A stretch of 64,000 nt of DNA from Vibrio sp. AND4 (GCF_000171815.1 NZ_ABGR01000001.1:186001-250000), one strand, 5' to 3'. Positions 1 through 9,814 are shown, counted from the stretch's first letter. Notes: generated from the sequence alone by a model not told the origin. A program made the numbers and translations.

Positions 1-429
1 ACGCATGTAGGCTAAAGCGAATCTGAAGATGATTCTCCAAGAAGCTAATAAAATGGGGGTTAAAATTAACCACATTACTAAAATGTTCTTATCAAACATC
101 TGATGGACATGAGACAAATACAAAATTAGAAATAGGAATGTACAGGTAACCAGCCAAGATAAGCTCGTAATGAAGATTTGTTCCTTGAAAGAACTGGTAC
201 GCCAAGAACGATATAGATCGCCACTTTCTGCCATGACCAAAAATGAGAGGCTAGCTACGAACGATAAAATCACATAGTCTTTCTCAATCGAAGTGATTAG
301 TTCATTCGAAGTACTTATCCCATTCATTGCGAGTAGCAACATCAATGACACAATGACAACAAGATCAATTAGGCGGTACAAAAAAGCAAATTCCACCTCA
401 TGCGAGCGAATAAGTCCTTTGTGTTTCAT
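1..429 (-). CDS. Undecaprenyl-phosphate sugar phosphotransferase, N-terminal part (runs off left edge)
   Basis: Only the first 143 codons are in the window; the frame is open to base 1. The visible part begins MKHKGLIRSHEVEF and holds hydrophobic segments near residues 15-35, 45-65 and 80-125, the N-terminal membrane bundle that precedes the catalytic bacterial-sugar-transferase domain in WcaJ/WbaP-type enzymes. These enzymes put the first sugar phosphate onto undecaprenyl phosphate to start capsule or exopolysaccharide units. The catalytic domain lies outside, so the assignment rests on the N-terminal pattern only. In V. parahaemolyticus the cps cluster lies beside mal genes on chromosome 2, so this may be cpsA (inference from memory of gene order). 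Confidence 0.6.
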   Translation of the reverse strand, partial: MKHKGLIRSHEVEFAFLYRLIDLVVIVSLMLLLAMNGISTSNELITSIEKDYVILSFVASLSFLVMAESGDLYRSWRTSSFKEQIFITSLSWLVTCTFLFLILYLSHVHQMFDKNILVMWLILTPILLASWRIIFRFALAYMR

Positions 430-773
430 AACTTAAATTTCCCTGTGGACACGCTACCGCCATTGAGTGTGATACCTCAATGTCCGTGTTATTAACGTTT
501 TGTATTATTAGGCATATGTGTGAAATGGATTGGGTTTGACCCGTCAGATTTCTGCAACAAGTTTAAAAACTTGCCCTGTTTGGGTAAGTGGAAATAAGAA
601 TGAAATTTAGACCAGTGGTGAATAATGCGAGTTTAGGAAAAACTTAGTACTTGCTTAGGAAGTAGGAATAAAAGTATTAGCTGTGTAGGATAGAGAGGAA
701 ACTATTGTTTTAATTTTCTTATGTTCTAGCTAATTATTTCCGAGGATTAGGGGTTAATACATTAGTTTCAGAA
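430..773. promoter_or_regulatory. Intergenic region upstream of the sugar transferase
   Basis: About 345 bases between the start of the sugar transferase and the malK terminator. It is AT-rich and must carry the promoter of the leftward sugar-transferase (probably cps) operon. I see no ORF worth calling. In Vibrio such promoters are bound by VpsT/CpsQ- and CpsR-type regulators, but I could not point to a specific site. Confidence 0.35.
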
Positions 774-801
774 ATAAAAAATCCCTCTTGGAAGAGGGAT
801 T
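774..801 (-). terminator. Rho-independent terminator of malK
   Basis: A perfect inverted repeat (AATCCCTCTT / AAGAGGGATT, 2-base loop) about 27 bases downstream of the malK stop, followed on the minus strand by a run of T. Confidence 0.85.
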
Positions 802-827
802 GATGGTCATCACAAGGGAAACTCGTT

Positions 828-1946
828 TTACTCGAAATCTATGCCGTTTTCTTTGTGTAGTCGTCGGCATGCTCGGCCGTCGCTGTGGAATAGGTGACAA
901 CGATGTGCTGGAATGCCAATCTTCAACTTGTCGCCAGGCTCAACTTGCAATGTATCTGGTTGGCGGTAAATAACGTCAGCATCTGCACCTTCAAGGTTGA
1001 GGTAGACCTGAGTCTCGTTACCCAGTTTCTCAACGATCATCACTTCACCGTCAATTGAAGCATCAGCGTCTGCTGCTTCAATTAGGTGCTCAGGGCGAAC
1101 GCCAAGAGACATGCGATCACCACGGCTCACTGTCGTGCCATCTACTGGGATCCAGAAAGAAACGCCGTTAGAAAGCTGCACTTTTACGCGTTCTGCTTCA
1201 ACTTCATCTATGAACACACTCATGAAGTTCATCTTTGGTGAGCCAATAAAGCCAGCAACAAAGCGGTTTTGTGGATAGTGGTAAAGCTCCAATGGTTTAC
1301 CAACTTGTGAAACATAACCGCCGTCTAGCACCACAATCTTGTCAGCCATTGTCATGGCCTCGACCTGATCGTGAGTGACATAAATCATGGTACAGCCGAG
1401 CTGGCGTTGTAACCTTGTGATTTGCGCTCGCATGTTTACACGCAATGCCGCATCCAAGTTTGATAGTGGTTCATCAAGAAGGAAGACATCTGGTTGAGAC
1501 ACGAGTGTACGACCGATAGCAACACGCTGGCGTTGGCCACCAGAAAGTGCCTTTGGTTGACGCTCCAAAAGGTGGCCTAGCTGTAGGATTTCTGCTGCGT
1601 GTTCAACACGCTTGTCGATTTCTGCTTTGTCCGCTTTCGCCAGCTTGAGACCAAACGACATGTTGTCATAAAGATTTAGATGTGGGTAAAGCGCGTAAGA
1701 CTGGAACACCATACCAACACCACGTTTGGATGGCTCTACGTCATTCATCCGCTGGTTGCCGATATACAAATCACCTGAGGTAATATCCTCAAGGCCAGCA
1801 ATACAACGCAGCAAGGTAGATTTACCACAGCCGGATGGGCCGACGAATACAACGAATTCGCCCTCGTTGATCTCTAGGTCTACGTTCTTAGAAATCAGTA
1901 CGTCGCCATAAGCTTTACAAACATTTTTTAACGTGACACTGGCCAT
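828..1946 (-). CDS. malK: Maltose/maltodextrin ABC transporter ATP-binding protein MalK
   Basis: 372 aa ATPase that powers the MalFG permease at the inner-membrane face. Walker [10 protein letters not shown] lies near residue 36, the signature LSGGQRQR near 135, Walker B FLLDEP near 155 and the switch His in YVTHDQ near 190. The C-terminal ~130 residues form the MalK-type regulatory/OB domain, which in E. coli also holds MalT inactive when no sugar is transported. Length matches E. coli MalK (371 aa). It is divergent from malEFG across a shared control region, as in E. coli malK/malEFG. Start ATG gives MASVTLKNV, typical for the family. Confidence 0.95.
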   Translation of the reverse strand: MASVTLKNVCKAYGDVLISKNVDLEINEGEFVVFVGPSGCGKSTLLRCIAGLEDITSGDLYIGNQRMNDVEPSKRGVGMVFQSYALYPHLNLYDNMSFGLKLAKADKAEIDKRVEHAAEILQLGHLLERQPKALSGGQRQRVAIGRTLVSQPDVFLLDEPLSNLDAALRVNMRAQITRLQRQLGCTMIYVTHDQVEAMTMADKIVVLDGGYVSQVGKPLELYHYPQNRFVAGFIGSPKMNFMSVFIDEVEAERVKVQLSNGVSFWIPVDGTTVSRGDRMSLGVRPEHLIEAADADASIDGEVMIVEKLGNETQVYLNLEGADADVIYRQPDTLQVEPGDKLKIGIPAHRCHLFHSDGRACRRLHKENGIDFE

Positions 1947-2105
1947 GCAGTTCGTCCTCGATCAATTGTTATTATTCACCGCTCATCATAATATGAATTA
2001 TCTAGCGAGCAGTGACATAAGGATTCGTTAAGTATTTGGTATTGTTGAGAAAATAGGGTAGTGCTGTAAATTTCCTGAACTGAGCACTACCCCCATGGCC
2101 TAATA

Positions 2106-2189
2106 CGAGTCACTCTCCCCCACATGATTGGTGGTGTTTCCCCCGTGAAGAAATTACCACAAACAACACCAATCATATTTTTTGACTCG
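2106..2189. repeat. Nested inverted repeat in the malK leader region
   Basis: Outer arms CGAGTCA (2106-2112) and TGACTCG (2183-2189) enclose inner arms ATGATTGGTG (2124-2133) and CACCAATCAT (2167-2176). The two arm pairs share a centre within a few bases, so an RNA from either strand could fold into a two-tier hairpin. It lies between the malK start and the malK upstream micro-ORF, inside the presumed malK leader. Function not known to me. Confidence 0.6.
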
Positions 2190-2238
2190 CCAGGCAATCA
2201 AAAACCAATAAATATTTTATCGATAGGATAGTTAATGA

Positions 2239-2298
2239 TTAGAAAGGGTTCCTACCATCCATGCTTTGGACGAATGCAGTTTCTAAGATTGTGTTCAT
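2239..2298 (-). CDS. Possible 19-aa leader peptide upstream of malK
   Basis: Minus-strand ATG followed by 19 sense codons and TAA (peptide starts MNTILETAFVQSMDGRNPF). It is preceded by a very strong Shine-Dalgarno GAGGAGG about 8 bases before the ATG, better than that of most genes here. It lies some 290 bases upstream of malK on the same strand and would be the first ORF of a malK transcript; the nested inverted repeat follows it. The purine-rich SD also resembles a MalT box on this strand, so the match may be regulatory rather than translational. No homolog recognised. Confidence 0.35.
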   Translation of the reverse strand: MNTILETAFVQSMDGRNPF

Positions 2299-2306
2299 TG
2301 CTACAT

Positions 2307-2365
2307 CCTCCTCATCGAAATTATTGCAGGGGGAGTAGGTGGGGAGGAGTAGTAAGGGGAGAGGA
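2307..2365. promoter_or_regulatory. Cluster of MalT-box-like sites
   Basis: The MalT box is GGGGA(T/G)GAGG. The plus strand has GGGGAGTAGG at 2330-2339, GGGGAGGAGT at 2341-2350 and GGGGAGAGGA at 2356-2365. The minus strand has GATGAGGAGG at 2307-2316. Further partial matches occur at 2511-2520 (plus). Such arrays, read by the maltotriose/ATP-activated activator MalT together with CRP, control divergent malK and malE promoters in enteric bacteria. The matches are by eye and each has one or two mismatches. Confidence 0.6.
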
Positions 2366-2610
2366 AAGGTGGAGTTGGGCAGAAATCACATAATTTAACG
2401 GCTTAAAGTTGAAACCGATCACAAGAAGTCTTCATTTTGTGATTTTAGTCGCTGACCCTTGGCGATTCAGATCACGAAAATACGCCATACTTGCGAGGGC
2501 GTAGAGAATAGGAGGATGAGAGGCAATCGATAATTTCAGATGATAGCTGTCGAAATACGGCTGAACCTCACTGGACGAGCCCTACATCAAAAATATAAAA
2601 GGATACGAAC
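2366..2610 (+). promoter_or_regulatory. malE promoter region with CRP-like sites
   Basis: Contains half or partial CRP-site matches: TTGTGATTT near 2435, and TGGCG-N6-ATCAC near 2459-2474. These are followed by a purine-rich MalT-like stretch at 2511-2522 and the malE leader. Shine-Dalgarno AAAGGA sits before the malE ATG. Exact -35/-10 elements are not assigned. Confidence 0.4.
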
Positions 2611-3789
2611 ATGAAAAAATTGAGCGCTGTAGCACTTAGTAGCCTTATCGGTTTAGGTTCTTTTGGTGCGAATGCTGCCATCGAAGAAGGACAACTGACC
2701 ATTTGGATCAATGGCGACAAGGGTTACAACGGTCTTGCAGAGGTGGGTAAGAAGTTTGAAGAAGACACTGGTATTAAAGTCACAGTGGCTCACCCAGACG
2801 GCCTTCAAGACAAGTTCCCTCAAACTGCAGCGACAGGTGATGGTCCTGACATCGTATTCTGGGCTCACGACCGTTTTGGTGGCTACGCAGAATCAGGGTT
2901 ACTTGCTGAAGTTAAACCTTCTAAAGAAATCCAAGCAGGTATTGTTGATTTCGCATGGGATGCGGTGCGTTACGATGGCAAACTGATCGGTTACCCTGTA
3001 GCGGTTGAGTCTCTATCTTTAATCTACAACAAAGATCTTGTCCCAACACCACCTAAGACGTGGGAAGAAGTGGCAGCGCTGGATGCAAAACTCAAGCAAG
3101 ATGGCAAGTCTGCGATCATGTGGAATCTAAAAGAACCTTACTTTACTTGGCCGTTAATGGCAGCTGATGGTGGCTACGCGTTTAAATACACAACTCAAGG
3201 TTACGACATCAAGGATGCAGGTGTCGCAAAAGAGGGCGTGAAAGACGCGATGAGCTTCGTGAAAGGACTAGTAGATAAAGGTGTAATCTCAGCAGATATG
3301 GATTACTCGGTCTCTGAGTCTGCGTTTAACCAAGGCACTGCAGCCATGACTATCAACGGTCCATGGTCTTGGGGCAACATCGAAAAATCTGGCATCAACT
3401 ACGGTGTAACAACATTACCTAAGTTCCAAGGCCAGTCTTCTAAACCGTTTGTTGGAGTGCTCACTGCTGGTATCAGTACTGCGTCTCCGAATAAAGACCT
3501 AGCGGTAGAGTTCATTGAAAACTACCTGCTAACTAATGATGGTCTACGCATGGTTAACAACGACAAGCCACTTGGTGCCGTTGCCCTTAACTCGTTCCAA
3601 AAAGAGCTTGATTCAGACACTCGTATTGCCGCGACGATGGACAACGCGATGAACGGCGAAATCATGCCAAACATTCCGCAAATGAATGCATTTTGGGGAG
3701 CGACTAAGAACGCTATCATCAACGTTGTTGACGGTCGTCAAACGGTCGATGCGGCTCTAGCAGACGCTGAAAAACAAATGACTAAATAA
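2611..3789 (+). CDS. malE: Maltose/maltodextrin-binding periplasmic protein MalE
   Basis: 392 aa (E. coli MalE 396). A signal peptide of about 22 residues ends GANA before AIEEGQL. The mature start [20 protein letters not shown] is the classic maltose-binding-protein signature, and [27 protein letters not shown] and the C-terminal [10 protein letters not shown] all fit. It binds maltodextrins in the periplasm and delivers them to MalFG. First gene of malE-malF-malG; 79 bases to malF. Confidence 0.96.
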   Translation: MKKLSAVALSSLIGLGSFGANAAIEEGQLTIWINGDKGYNGLAEVGKKFEEDTGIKVTVAHPDGLQDKFPQTAATGDGPDIVFWAHDRFGGYAESGLLAEVKPSKEIQAGIVDFAWDAVRYDGKLIGYPVAVESLSLIYNKDLVPTPPKTWEEVAALDAKLKQDGKSAIMWNLKEPYFTWPLMAADGGYAFKYTTQGYDIKDAGVAKEGVKDAMSFVKGLVDKGVISADMDYSVSESAFNQGTAAMTINGPWSWGNIEKSGINYGVTTLPKFQGQSSKPFVGVLTAGISTASPNKDLAVEFIENYLLTNDGLRMVNNDKPLGAVALNSFQKELDSDTRIAATMDNAMNGEIMPNIPQMNAFWGATKNAIINVVDGRQTVDAALADAEKQMTK

Positions 3790-3868
3790 TTCAGTAATAC
3801 CATTCTAAGGAGGGGGAGACTCCTCCTTACTTTTTCATGTTTCCCCTATACTCGCTAGCAGGTTCCCT

Positions 3869-5443
3869 ATGCAGTCAGTTCAAGATACAGATGCTATGAC
3901 AGCACCAGAAGCCAGCCTACCAAGCAGCAAAAAAGTGTTCACAAAATGGGCACTATTGGGCACAGTCGGCATTATTAACGGCTACGCAACGATTTTAATG
4001 TATTCTCGCGGTGAGATTGCGTTTGCATTACTTACTATCATTCTCACTGCTTTGGCGCTATACGTTTTTGGTAGTAAGAAAGCTTATGCTCACCGATATA
4101 TCTACCCTGGTATTGCTGGGATGATTTTATTCATCCTATTTCCTTTGGCGTATACCGTTGGTCTAGCGTTTACTAATTACAGTGCGAAAAACCAGCTTTC
4201 TTTAGATCGTGCACAGACTGTACTGTTAAACAGAACTTATCAAAGTGGTGAAAGCTTCCCGTTCACTTTGTATAAGACAGAACAAGGTCACCAGATTGTC
4301 GTCAAAAAAGGCGACGAACTACTGGCCACACCGGTCTTCCAACTCGATGGCTTCTCGGCAACGGATCTTGATCTCGCGCCTATCACTGAAATTAAAGGTG
4401 AAAAAGAGCCAATCAAAATCATCGTTAAGAATCGTAGTGCCCTGAGTGGTGTTGACCTGCATCTTCCGAGTGGTGATGACATTCGTATGAGCGGTTTACG
4501 AAAGTTCGCAGCAGTGGTTCCACTGTACACGCTTCAAGACGATGGTGAATCAATATTCAATAATCGCACGCAAGAGCTACTGCGTCCAAATATGGACTTA
4601 GGTTATTACCAGCCAGTAGATGAAATCGGTCAGTTTGTTGGTGATACGGTTTCTCCTGGTTTCGTTGTAAACATCGGTACTGGCAACTTTGAGCGCGTTT
4701 GGAAAGATGATGGCATTAAAGAACCTTTCATCAGTATTTTCATTTGGACGGTTGTATTCTCAATTCTGACGGTTATGTTCACGTTAGTGATTGGTTTGGT
4801 TCTTGCGAGTGTGGTTCAGTGGGAGGAGCTTAAGGGCCGCGCAGTTTATCGAGTGCTGCTGATTCTGCCTTATGCGGTTCCGGCATTTATCTCAATCCTG
4901 ATCTTTAAAGGTCTCTTCAACCAAAGTTTTGGCGAAATCAACATGGTATTAAACGCCATCTTTGGCATCAGTCCATCTTGGTTCTCTGACCCATTATTAG
5001 CCAAGACCATGGTGATGATTGTGAACACTTGGCTTGGTTTCCCTTACATGATGATTTTGTGTATGGGCCTTCTAAAAGCGATTCCAGACGACCTTTACGA
5101 AGCCTCCGCCATTGATGGTGCGAATTTTGTTCAGAATTTCACTAAAGTGACTTTACCAATGATGATTAAACCTTTGACTCCACTACTGATTGCGAGCTTT
5201 GCGTTTAACTTTAACAACTTCGTTATGATTCAGCTATTGACTGGCGGTGGTCCAAACATGATTGGTACCTCTGAGCCAGCGGGCTACACTGATCTACTTG
5301 TGAGTTACACGTACCGTATTGCATTTGAAGGGGCAGGTGGTCAGGACTTCGGTCTCGCAAGTGCAATTGCAACGCTTATCTTCCTGTTGGTTGGCGCGCT
5401 AGCACTGCTGAACCTTCGTTTCACCAAGCTATCTCAGGACTAA
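3869..5443 (+). CDS. malF: Maltose ABC transporter permease MalF
   Basis: 524 aa (E. coli 514). N-terminal membrane segments near residues 30-50, 52-70 and 83-105 are followed by a large periplasmic P2 domain (about residues 110-285) and the permease core. The EAA loop reads YEASAIDGANFVQNFTKVTL near residue 412, where MalK docks. The P2 domain contacts MalE. Malto-oligosaccharide uptake with MalG and MalK. The ATG at 3869 fits the family N-terminus; an inner Met a few codons on is possible. Confidence 0.95.
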   Translation: MQSVQDTDAMTAPEASLPSSKKVFTKWALLGTVGIINGYATILMYSRGEIAFALLTIILTALALYVFGSKKAYAHRYIYPGIAGMILFILFPLAYTVGLAFTNYSAKNQLSLDRAQTVLLNRTYQSGESFPFTLYKTEQGHQIVVKKGDELLATPVFQLDGFSATDLDLAPITEIKGEKEPIKIIVKNRSALSGVDLHLPSGDDIRMSGLRKFAAVVPLYTLQDDGESIFNNRTQELLRPNMDLGYYQPVDEIGQFVGDTVSPGFVVNIGTGNFERVWKDDGIKEPFISIFIWTVVFSILTVMFTLVIGLVLASVVQWEELKGRAVYRVLLILPYAVPAFISILIFKGLFNQSFGEINMVLNAIFGISPSWFSDPLLAKTMVMIVNTWLGFPYMMILCMGLLKAIPDDLYEASAIDGANFVQNFTKVTLPMMIKPLTPLLIASFAFNFNNFVMIQLLTGGGPNMIGTSEPAGYTDLLVSYTYRIAFEGAGGQDFGLASAIATLIFLLVGALALLNLRFTKLSQD

Positions 5444-5455
5444 GGAGCAACGACC

Positions 5456-6346
5456 ATGGCTATTGTGCAAGGTAAATCTTTAAAGTACCGAGTCTGGGCG
5501 ACCCATATTGCTCTTTGGGCTTTCCTGTCACTTATCATTTTTCCACTATTGATGATCATTGCGATTTCATTCCGTGAGGGTAACTTTGCGACGGGGAGCT
5601 TGATTCCTGACAACCCATCGCTAGAACACTGGAAGCTTGCATTAGGCTTCTCGGTAACAAATGCAGATGGATCGGTCACCCCTCCTCCATTCCCGGTACT
5701 GACTTGGCTCTGGAATTCGGTAAAAGTTGCTGGAATTACCTCAATTCTTATTGTGGCCTTGTCTACCACATCGGCATACGCGTTTGCTCGTTTGCGTTTC
5801 AAAGGCAAAAATACCATTTTGAAAGCGATGATGATTTTTCAAATGTTCCCAGCAGTGCTCGCTCTGGTGGCTTTGTACGCATTGTTTGACAAGCTAGGGC
5901 AGTACATTCCTTTCCTTGGCTTGAACACCCATGGTGGTCTGATCTTCTCCTACTTGGGGGGTATCGCGTTGCACGTTTGGACGATTAAAGGCTATTTTGA
6001 GACGATTGATAACTCGTTAGAAGAAGCCGCAGCATTGGATGGCGCAACGCCGTGGCAAGCTTTCCGGTTGGTATTACTGCCACTATCCGTGCCGATTCTT
6101 GCCGTAGTGTTTATCCTGTCATTTATCGGCGTTGTTGGTGAGGTACCAGTCGCATCTCTATTACTTTCTGATGTTGACTCTTACACTTTAGCCGTTGGTA
6201 TGCAGCAGTACTTATATCCTCAAAACTATCTATGGGGTGACTTCGCAGCAGCAGCAGTACTATCTGCACTACCAATTACAATCGTATTCTTACTCGCACA
6301 ACGTTGGTTGGTCGGTGGTCTGACGGCTGGTGGGGTGAAAGGGTAA
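5456..6346 (+). CDS. malG: Maltose ABC transporter permease MalG
   Basis: 296 aa, the same length as E. coli MalG. Six membrane segments; the EAA loop [19 protein letters not shown] lies near residue 188. The C-terminus ends [11 protein letters not shown], the short MalG tail that reaches into the MalK interface in E. coli. Follows malF by 12 bases with SD AAGGAG, so translation is probably coupled. Last gene of the operon; a hairpin terminator follows. Confidence 0.96.
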   Translation: MAIVQGKSLKYRVWATHIALWAFLSLIIFPLLMIIAISFREGNFATGSLIPDNPSLEHWKLALGFSVTNADGSVTPPPFPVLTWLWNSVKVAGITSILIVALSTTSAYAFARLRFKGKNTILKAMMIFQMFPAVLALVALYALFDKLGQYIPFLGLNTHGGLIFSYLGGIALHVWTIKGYFETIDNSLEEAAALDGATPWQAFRLVLLPLSVPILAVVFILSFIGVVGEVPVASLLLSDVDSYTLAVGMQQYLYPQNYLWGDFAAAAVLSALPITIVFLLAQRWLVGGLTAGGVKG

Positions 6347-6387
6347 TCTCTATTGGTTTTTGAGAGAGAAAGAATAACAACGAGAGG

Positions 6388-6413
6388 GCGACCATATGGT
6401 CGTCTTTGTTTTT
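6388..6413 (+). terminator. Terminator after malG
   Basis: Palindrome CGACCATATGGTCG followed by a T-rich tract ending TTTTT, about 40 bases after the malG stop. Confidence 0.75.
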
Positions 6414-6490
6414 AGCATCGATATTATCACTCTGGTTTGGCTGCCGATCCGTGATATCAGGCTATTTTGGCGTTACGCACAGATCGTCGG

Positions 6491-6760
6491 TCAAAACTCA
6501 CGGCTAGAAGGTGCACAGCCAACATATTGGAGCAGTGTGTACAAACTCTCTTGCTGTAATGCGACGCGTCGGAAAAGATCGGCAAATGTGTTATCACCAC
6601 CAAAACAGGTTTGAATGTAGTGGTTAATTTCGTCCTCTTTATAACCCTCTACATACATGGTGCGTACCCACTGATATTCGACCGCTTTTAAATTAGTCAA
6701 CGTGGGTTCGCTTAATGTGGTCTCTTTTAATTTCAAGATACGAACTCTGTTCAATGCCAA
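6491..6760 (-). CDS. Hypothetical protein, ~89 aa
   Basis: Open frame with Vibrio-like codon use ending in CAPSSREF. Residues 30-89 (VRTMYVEGYKEDEINHYIQ, FGGDNTFADLFRRVALQQ) look like a soluble alpha-helical protein. The longest frame starts at TTG with no good Shine-Dalgarno; an ATG at codon 35 (MYVEGYK) gives a 55-aa alternative. No family recognised. Convergent with malG and separate from the next gene. Confidence 0.5.
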   Translation of the reverse strand: MALNRVRILKLKETTLSEPTLTNLKAVEYQWVRTMYVEGYKEDEINHYIQTCFGGDNTFADLFRRVALQQESLYTLLQYVGCAPSSREF

Positions 6761-6898
6761 AAATTGAAGGAGGATTTAATCAAACCAAAGTGAAATATTT
6801 ATGACAATTAGAGTCGTGTATGAAGTGGATGACAGAATCATGACATTGTGACCACCCATTATCTGTCATTTCTTTCTCCGTTGTTACAGATTTTAGAC

Positions 6899-6930
6899 CG
6901 CTAAACCACAGTGGATGCTGTGGTTTAGCG
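6899..6930 (-). terminator. Strong hairpin downstream of the DMT transporter
   Basis: Thirteen-base perfect stem CGCTAAACCACAG / CTGTGGTTTAGCG with a 6-base loop, just after the stop of the minus-strand transporter. The T-tract on that side is short, so termination efficiency is uncertain. Confidence 0.55.
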
Positions 6931-6936
6931 TTTAAA

Positions 6937-7842
6937 TTACAATGTTGCTGGTGGTAAATCAGGACTTGGTGCTTGAGCTTTTTTGCGAACCTTAATTTGC
7001 GATAAGATAACGCCAGAGATCACCAACATGCCGCCGATGATATGGTAAACATGCACTTCCTCACCGAGCATGGACGAAGCGAGAGCAACAGATACGACCG
7101 GCATCAGGTTCATAAACATCGCGCTTGAATCAGCTCCAATTAAATCAATCGCTTTCACCCACATTAAGGGCGCAAAAATAGACGCAGCAATACCAGCATA
7201 GGCAATCAAAGGTAACGCGCTTTGGCTTGGTAGAAGTTGCTCGCTGCTCAGCCACAAGGGGGTCAGCATGATCAGTGTGAAAAAGCCCTGCATATATACC
7301 AATGTCATGCTGTTGAAAGGCATCTTCCAGCGTTTCAGCAACACACAGTAAATCGCATAACTGAGTGCAGCCAGAAGCATTAGGCTGTCACCTTGCGTTA
7401 TATCTTGATGCAAGAAGTAGGCGATGTCACCGTGACCCAGCATAAACGCCAAACCGCCTAATGAAATTACACCACCTGCCACGCTTAACATGGAAATCGA
7501 CTTACCCAATAAAGGCACACTTAAGAAAACACTGAACAAAGGGACGAGAGAGGTAATCAGCGCCATATTAGAAGCGGTTGTCGTCAAGCCTGCGTAATAC
7601 CCTAGGGATTGGTTTAGTACCATGCCTAACAGCGCCAGGAATGCTAACTTCGCGAGGTATGGGCGAATAACATGACGTTGTTTAATCACTGCGGGCAAGC
7701 AGAATGGCGTCAGAATAACCATAGCGAGAAACCAACGGTAGAAGCTCATGGCACTTGGCTCGATGGCACTTGCAGCCATTTTATTTACGATGGAATTCCC
7801 ACCCCAAATCATGACAGTAAAAAATGGGAGCAAATATACCAT
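6937..7842 (-). CDS. DMT-superfamily (EamA) transporter
   Basis: 301 aa from the ATG at 7842 (MVYLLPFFTVMIWGGNS), chosen because AGAGG precedes it and a membrane segment starts at once; the longer frame adds 32 unlikely residues. Ten hydrophobic segments form two EamA repeats, as in RhaT/YdcZ/PecM-type exporters. The FTVMIWGGNSIVNKMA opening is typical of the family. Inner-membrane metabolite exporter, substrate unknown. Divergent from an AraC-type regulator about 100 bases away, which probably controls it. Confidence 0.88.
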   Translation of the reverse strand: MVYLLPFFTVMIWGGNSIVNKMAASAIEPSAMSFYRWFLAMVILTPFCLPAVIKQRHVIRPYLAKLAFLALLGMVLNQSLGYYAGLTTTASNMALITSLVPLFSVFLSVPLLGKSISMLSVAGGVISLGGLAFMLGHGDIAYFLHQDITQGDSLMLLAALSYAIYCVLLKRWKMPFNSMTLVYMQGFFTLIMLTPLWLSSEQLLPSQSALPLIAYAGIAASIFAPLMWVKAIDLIGADSSAMFMNLMPVVSVALASSMLGEEVHVYHIIGGMLVISGVILSQIKVRKKAQAPSPDLPPATL

Positions 7843-7940
7843 GGAGACCTCTTTGCGGAATAATGAATGGCGCCAGTTTGACAGGTCTTTATAATGGAAT
7901 GTATCTCTTGAAAGACATCGTAAGCGATAGGAAGACAAAT

Positions 7941-8729
7941 TTGCAAAAGAGCAAGAGGATTATTCACCCATCATTATCAATTGACATTGCACCATCAGAT
8001 TTCTTTATGAATTTTGAGGCTTTCCTGTCGAATACGGAAACTCGTGTTCACAGTCATCCATGGGGGCAGGTTCAGTTGATCAGTGGCGGCATTCTGGAAA
8101 TCAATGCGGAAGACACGCGTTTCTTAGCACCACCTCATCTCGCGATATGGGTGCCTGCAGGTATTCGTCATACCAGTTATAACCGTAAACCATTGGAGTA
8201 TTGCTCTTTAAACATCGATCCTAAATTGACTCAGAACTTCCCATCCAAAACCAGTTTGATCAAAGTCACCCCCATTGTTTCGGCCGTTGTGGAAGACTTT
8301 CGTCAGCGTGATATCAATGTCGCTAAAAGCGAAGAGGATACGCGCCTTGTTCAAGTCTTGCTGGATCAATTAGGCAAACAAGAAGTTGAGCATCACTTCT
8401 TACCAACAACGGACAACAAGTATTTAGCGCCTATCTTAAAAGCGGTAGAGCAAGCTCCAACCGATGAAATCAGTTTGGGAGATTGGGCTGAGAGAGTTCA
8501 CACCACAGAGCGCACGTTAGCTCGCCATTGCCAAAGCGAATTGGGGATGAGCTTTACAGAGTGGCGACTCAGAGTACGCTATTTGTATTCGATGGAGTTA
8601 TTAAGAAAAGGGCAGACAGTCAAAGAAGTGGCACTGACGTTGGGTTACAACCAGGCTAGTCCTTTTATTGCCATGTTCAAGAAATACTCCGGCATCACAC
8701 CGGAGCAATACAAGAATCGCCTACTTTAG
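7941..8729 (+). CDS. AraC-family transcriptional regulator with N-terminal cupin
   Basis: 262 aa from TTG at 7941, preferred because AGGAAG lies 6 bases before it and it leaves about 100 bases for divergent promoters. ATG codons at 7899, 7863 and 7824 would lengthen it and crowd or overlap the neighbour. The N-terminal cupin has HSHPWGQVQLISGG and LAIWVPAGIRHTS. The C-terminal AraC domain has two helix-turn-helices (LGDWAERVHTTERTLARHC and VKEVALTLGYNQASPFIAMF). The architecture matches NimR/YdeC-like regulators that control an adjacent exporter. Inducer unknown. Confidence 0.85.
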   Translation: MQKSKRIIHPSLSIDIAPSDFFMNFEAFLSNTETRVHSHPWGQVQLISGGILEINAEDTRFLAPPHLAIWVPAGIRHTSYNRKPLEYCSLNIDPKLTQNFPSKTSLIKVTPIVSAVVEDFRQRDINVAKSEEDTRLVQVLLDQLGKQEVEHHFLPTTDNKYLAPILKAVEQAPTDEISLGDWAERVHTTERTLARHCQSELGMSFTEWRLRVRYLYSMELLRKGQTVKEVALTLGYNQASPFIAMFKKYSGITPEQYKNRLL

Positions 8730-9641
8730 TTGAGTCAGGACGTAGTCTAAACCGCCGATAATAGCAGCCACTTGAGCGTCGTTGCACTCTTCGTCTGTGA
8801 CTTTCGGGCTGTCTGGGTAAACTTCTGTTGTGGTGCCGTAAGTACAGTTGGTGACGCCGCCACATAGGCCTAGTTTCACCATTGGGTAATTAATCACACC
8901 AAACTGTACCACTGGTGAGCCGATGATCTCACCCTGGTCGTCTGCTGGTGCTATGTGAGTCACTTTTGCGACGGATTCAATGACGGCTTTTTGGAAGTCT
9001 GGTTGCGGGTTTTCCGTGTCACCTACTGTGTAGAAACCGTCAGGGATTATGCCTTCGATGTATTCAACACCATCACGCGCGGCAAGTGCAGGGCGGAATT
9101 CGGTCTCATCGCTATCAGTGGTTTCATGTAGGTCGATGTGCATCAGAACATCACCTAATGTTGAAACGAGATTGATTAAGTTGGCTGATTCTTCCGCTGG
9201 GCTGTCTGCATAGAAAGAGCGATTTGGGTCAATTGCATTTGGATTCCAGCGATTAATGACTTCATAGCCCCAAGGGCTTACACAGGGTGCAACCACAATA
9301 TTAAAGTGCTCCGCATAACGCTCTGCTTGTGTTTCAACAAACTTCAACGCACCGTGAACGCCACTTGTCTCGTAGCCATGAACGCCACCTGTAACCAAAA
9401 CAACAGGCTTGGCAGCGTCCCAGTTGCGAGTCTTAATACAAAATAGAGGGAAGCGTGCTTCGTCGTAAGAAAGTACGCCATATTGATCAACATCAAAACG
9501 TGCTTGTAGGGCATCGATTTTAGTGACCACTTCTTGTTGGTAGCTACGTTTTACCTCACGTTGCATGCACCAAGCTTTACGTTCTGCTTCTCCCCATGGC
9601 TGGCCTAGGGTACCGATTGGGTAAGTGTATCTGCTTTTCAT
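8721..9641 (-). CDS. M14-family zinc metallocarboxypeptidase
   Basis: 306 aa. Zinc-ligand motif HGYE in TGGVHGYETSGVHG near residue 88 and the second His in HIDLHETTD near 168 mark the M14 / succinylglutamate-desuccinylase fold. The segment VSPWGYEVINRWNPNAIDPNRSF is the substrate-binding Asn-Arg region. No signal peptide, so cytoplasmic. The substrate is unknown; it may be a peptide or N-acyl amino acid. Its 3' end overlaps the AraC regulator by 9 bases, convergent. Confidence 0.85.
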   Translation of the reverse strand: MKSRYTYPIGTLGQPWGEAERKAWCMQREVKRSYQQEVVTKIDALQARFDVDQYGVLSYDEARFPLFCIKTRNWDAAKPVVLVTGGVHGYETSGVHGALKFVETQAERYAEHFNIVVAPCVSPWGYEVINRWNPNAIDPNRSFYADSPAEESANLINLVSTLGDVLMHIDLHETTDSDETEFRPALAARDGVEYIEGIIPDGFYTVGDTENPQPDFQKAVIESVAKVTHIAPADDQGEIIGSPVVQFGVINYPMVKLGLCGGVTNCTYGTTTEVYPDSPKVTDEECNDAQVAAIIGGLDYVLTQLK

Positions 9642-9814
9642 CTATACTCTTCTTTTGAGTGCTTGAAAGATAAGACAAGACTAGTCTTCTCTAAAAGCGA
9701 CGGCAACAGAAAACACGATTTGTGGTTTTATTCTTTGTTAAATCATAACTTTGCTGAGTGATTTAATAGTGTTACATTCTGTTACTTATTCAATCCCATA
9801 AAAGAGGCAAATAA

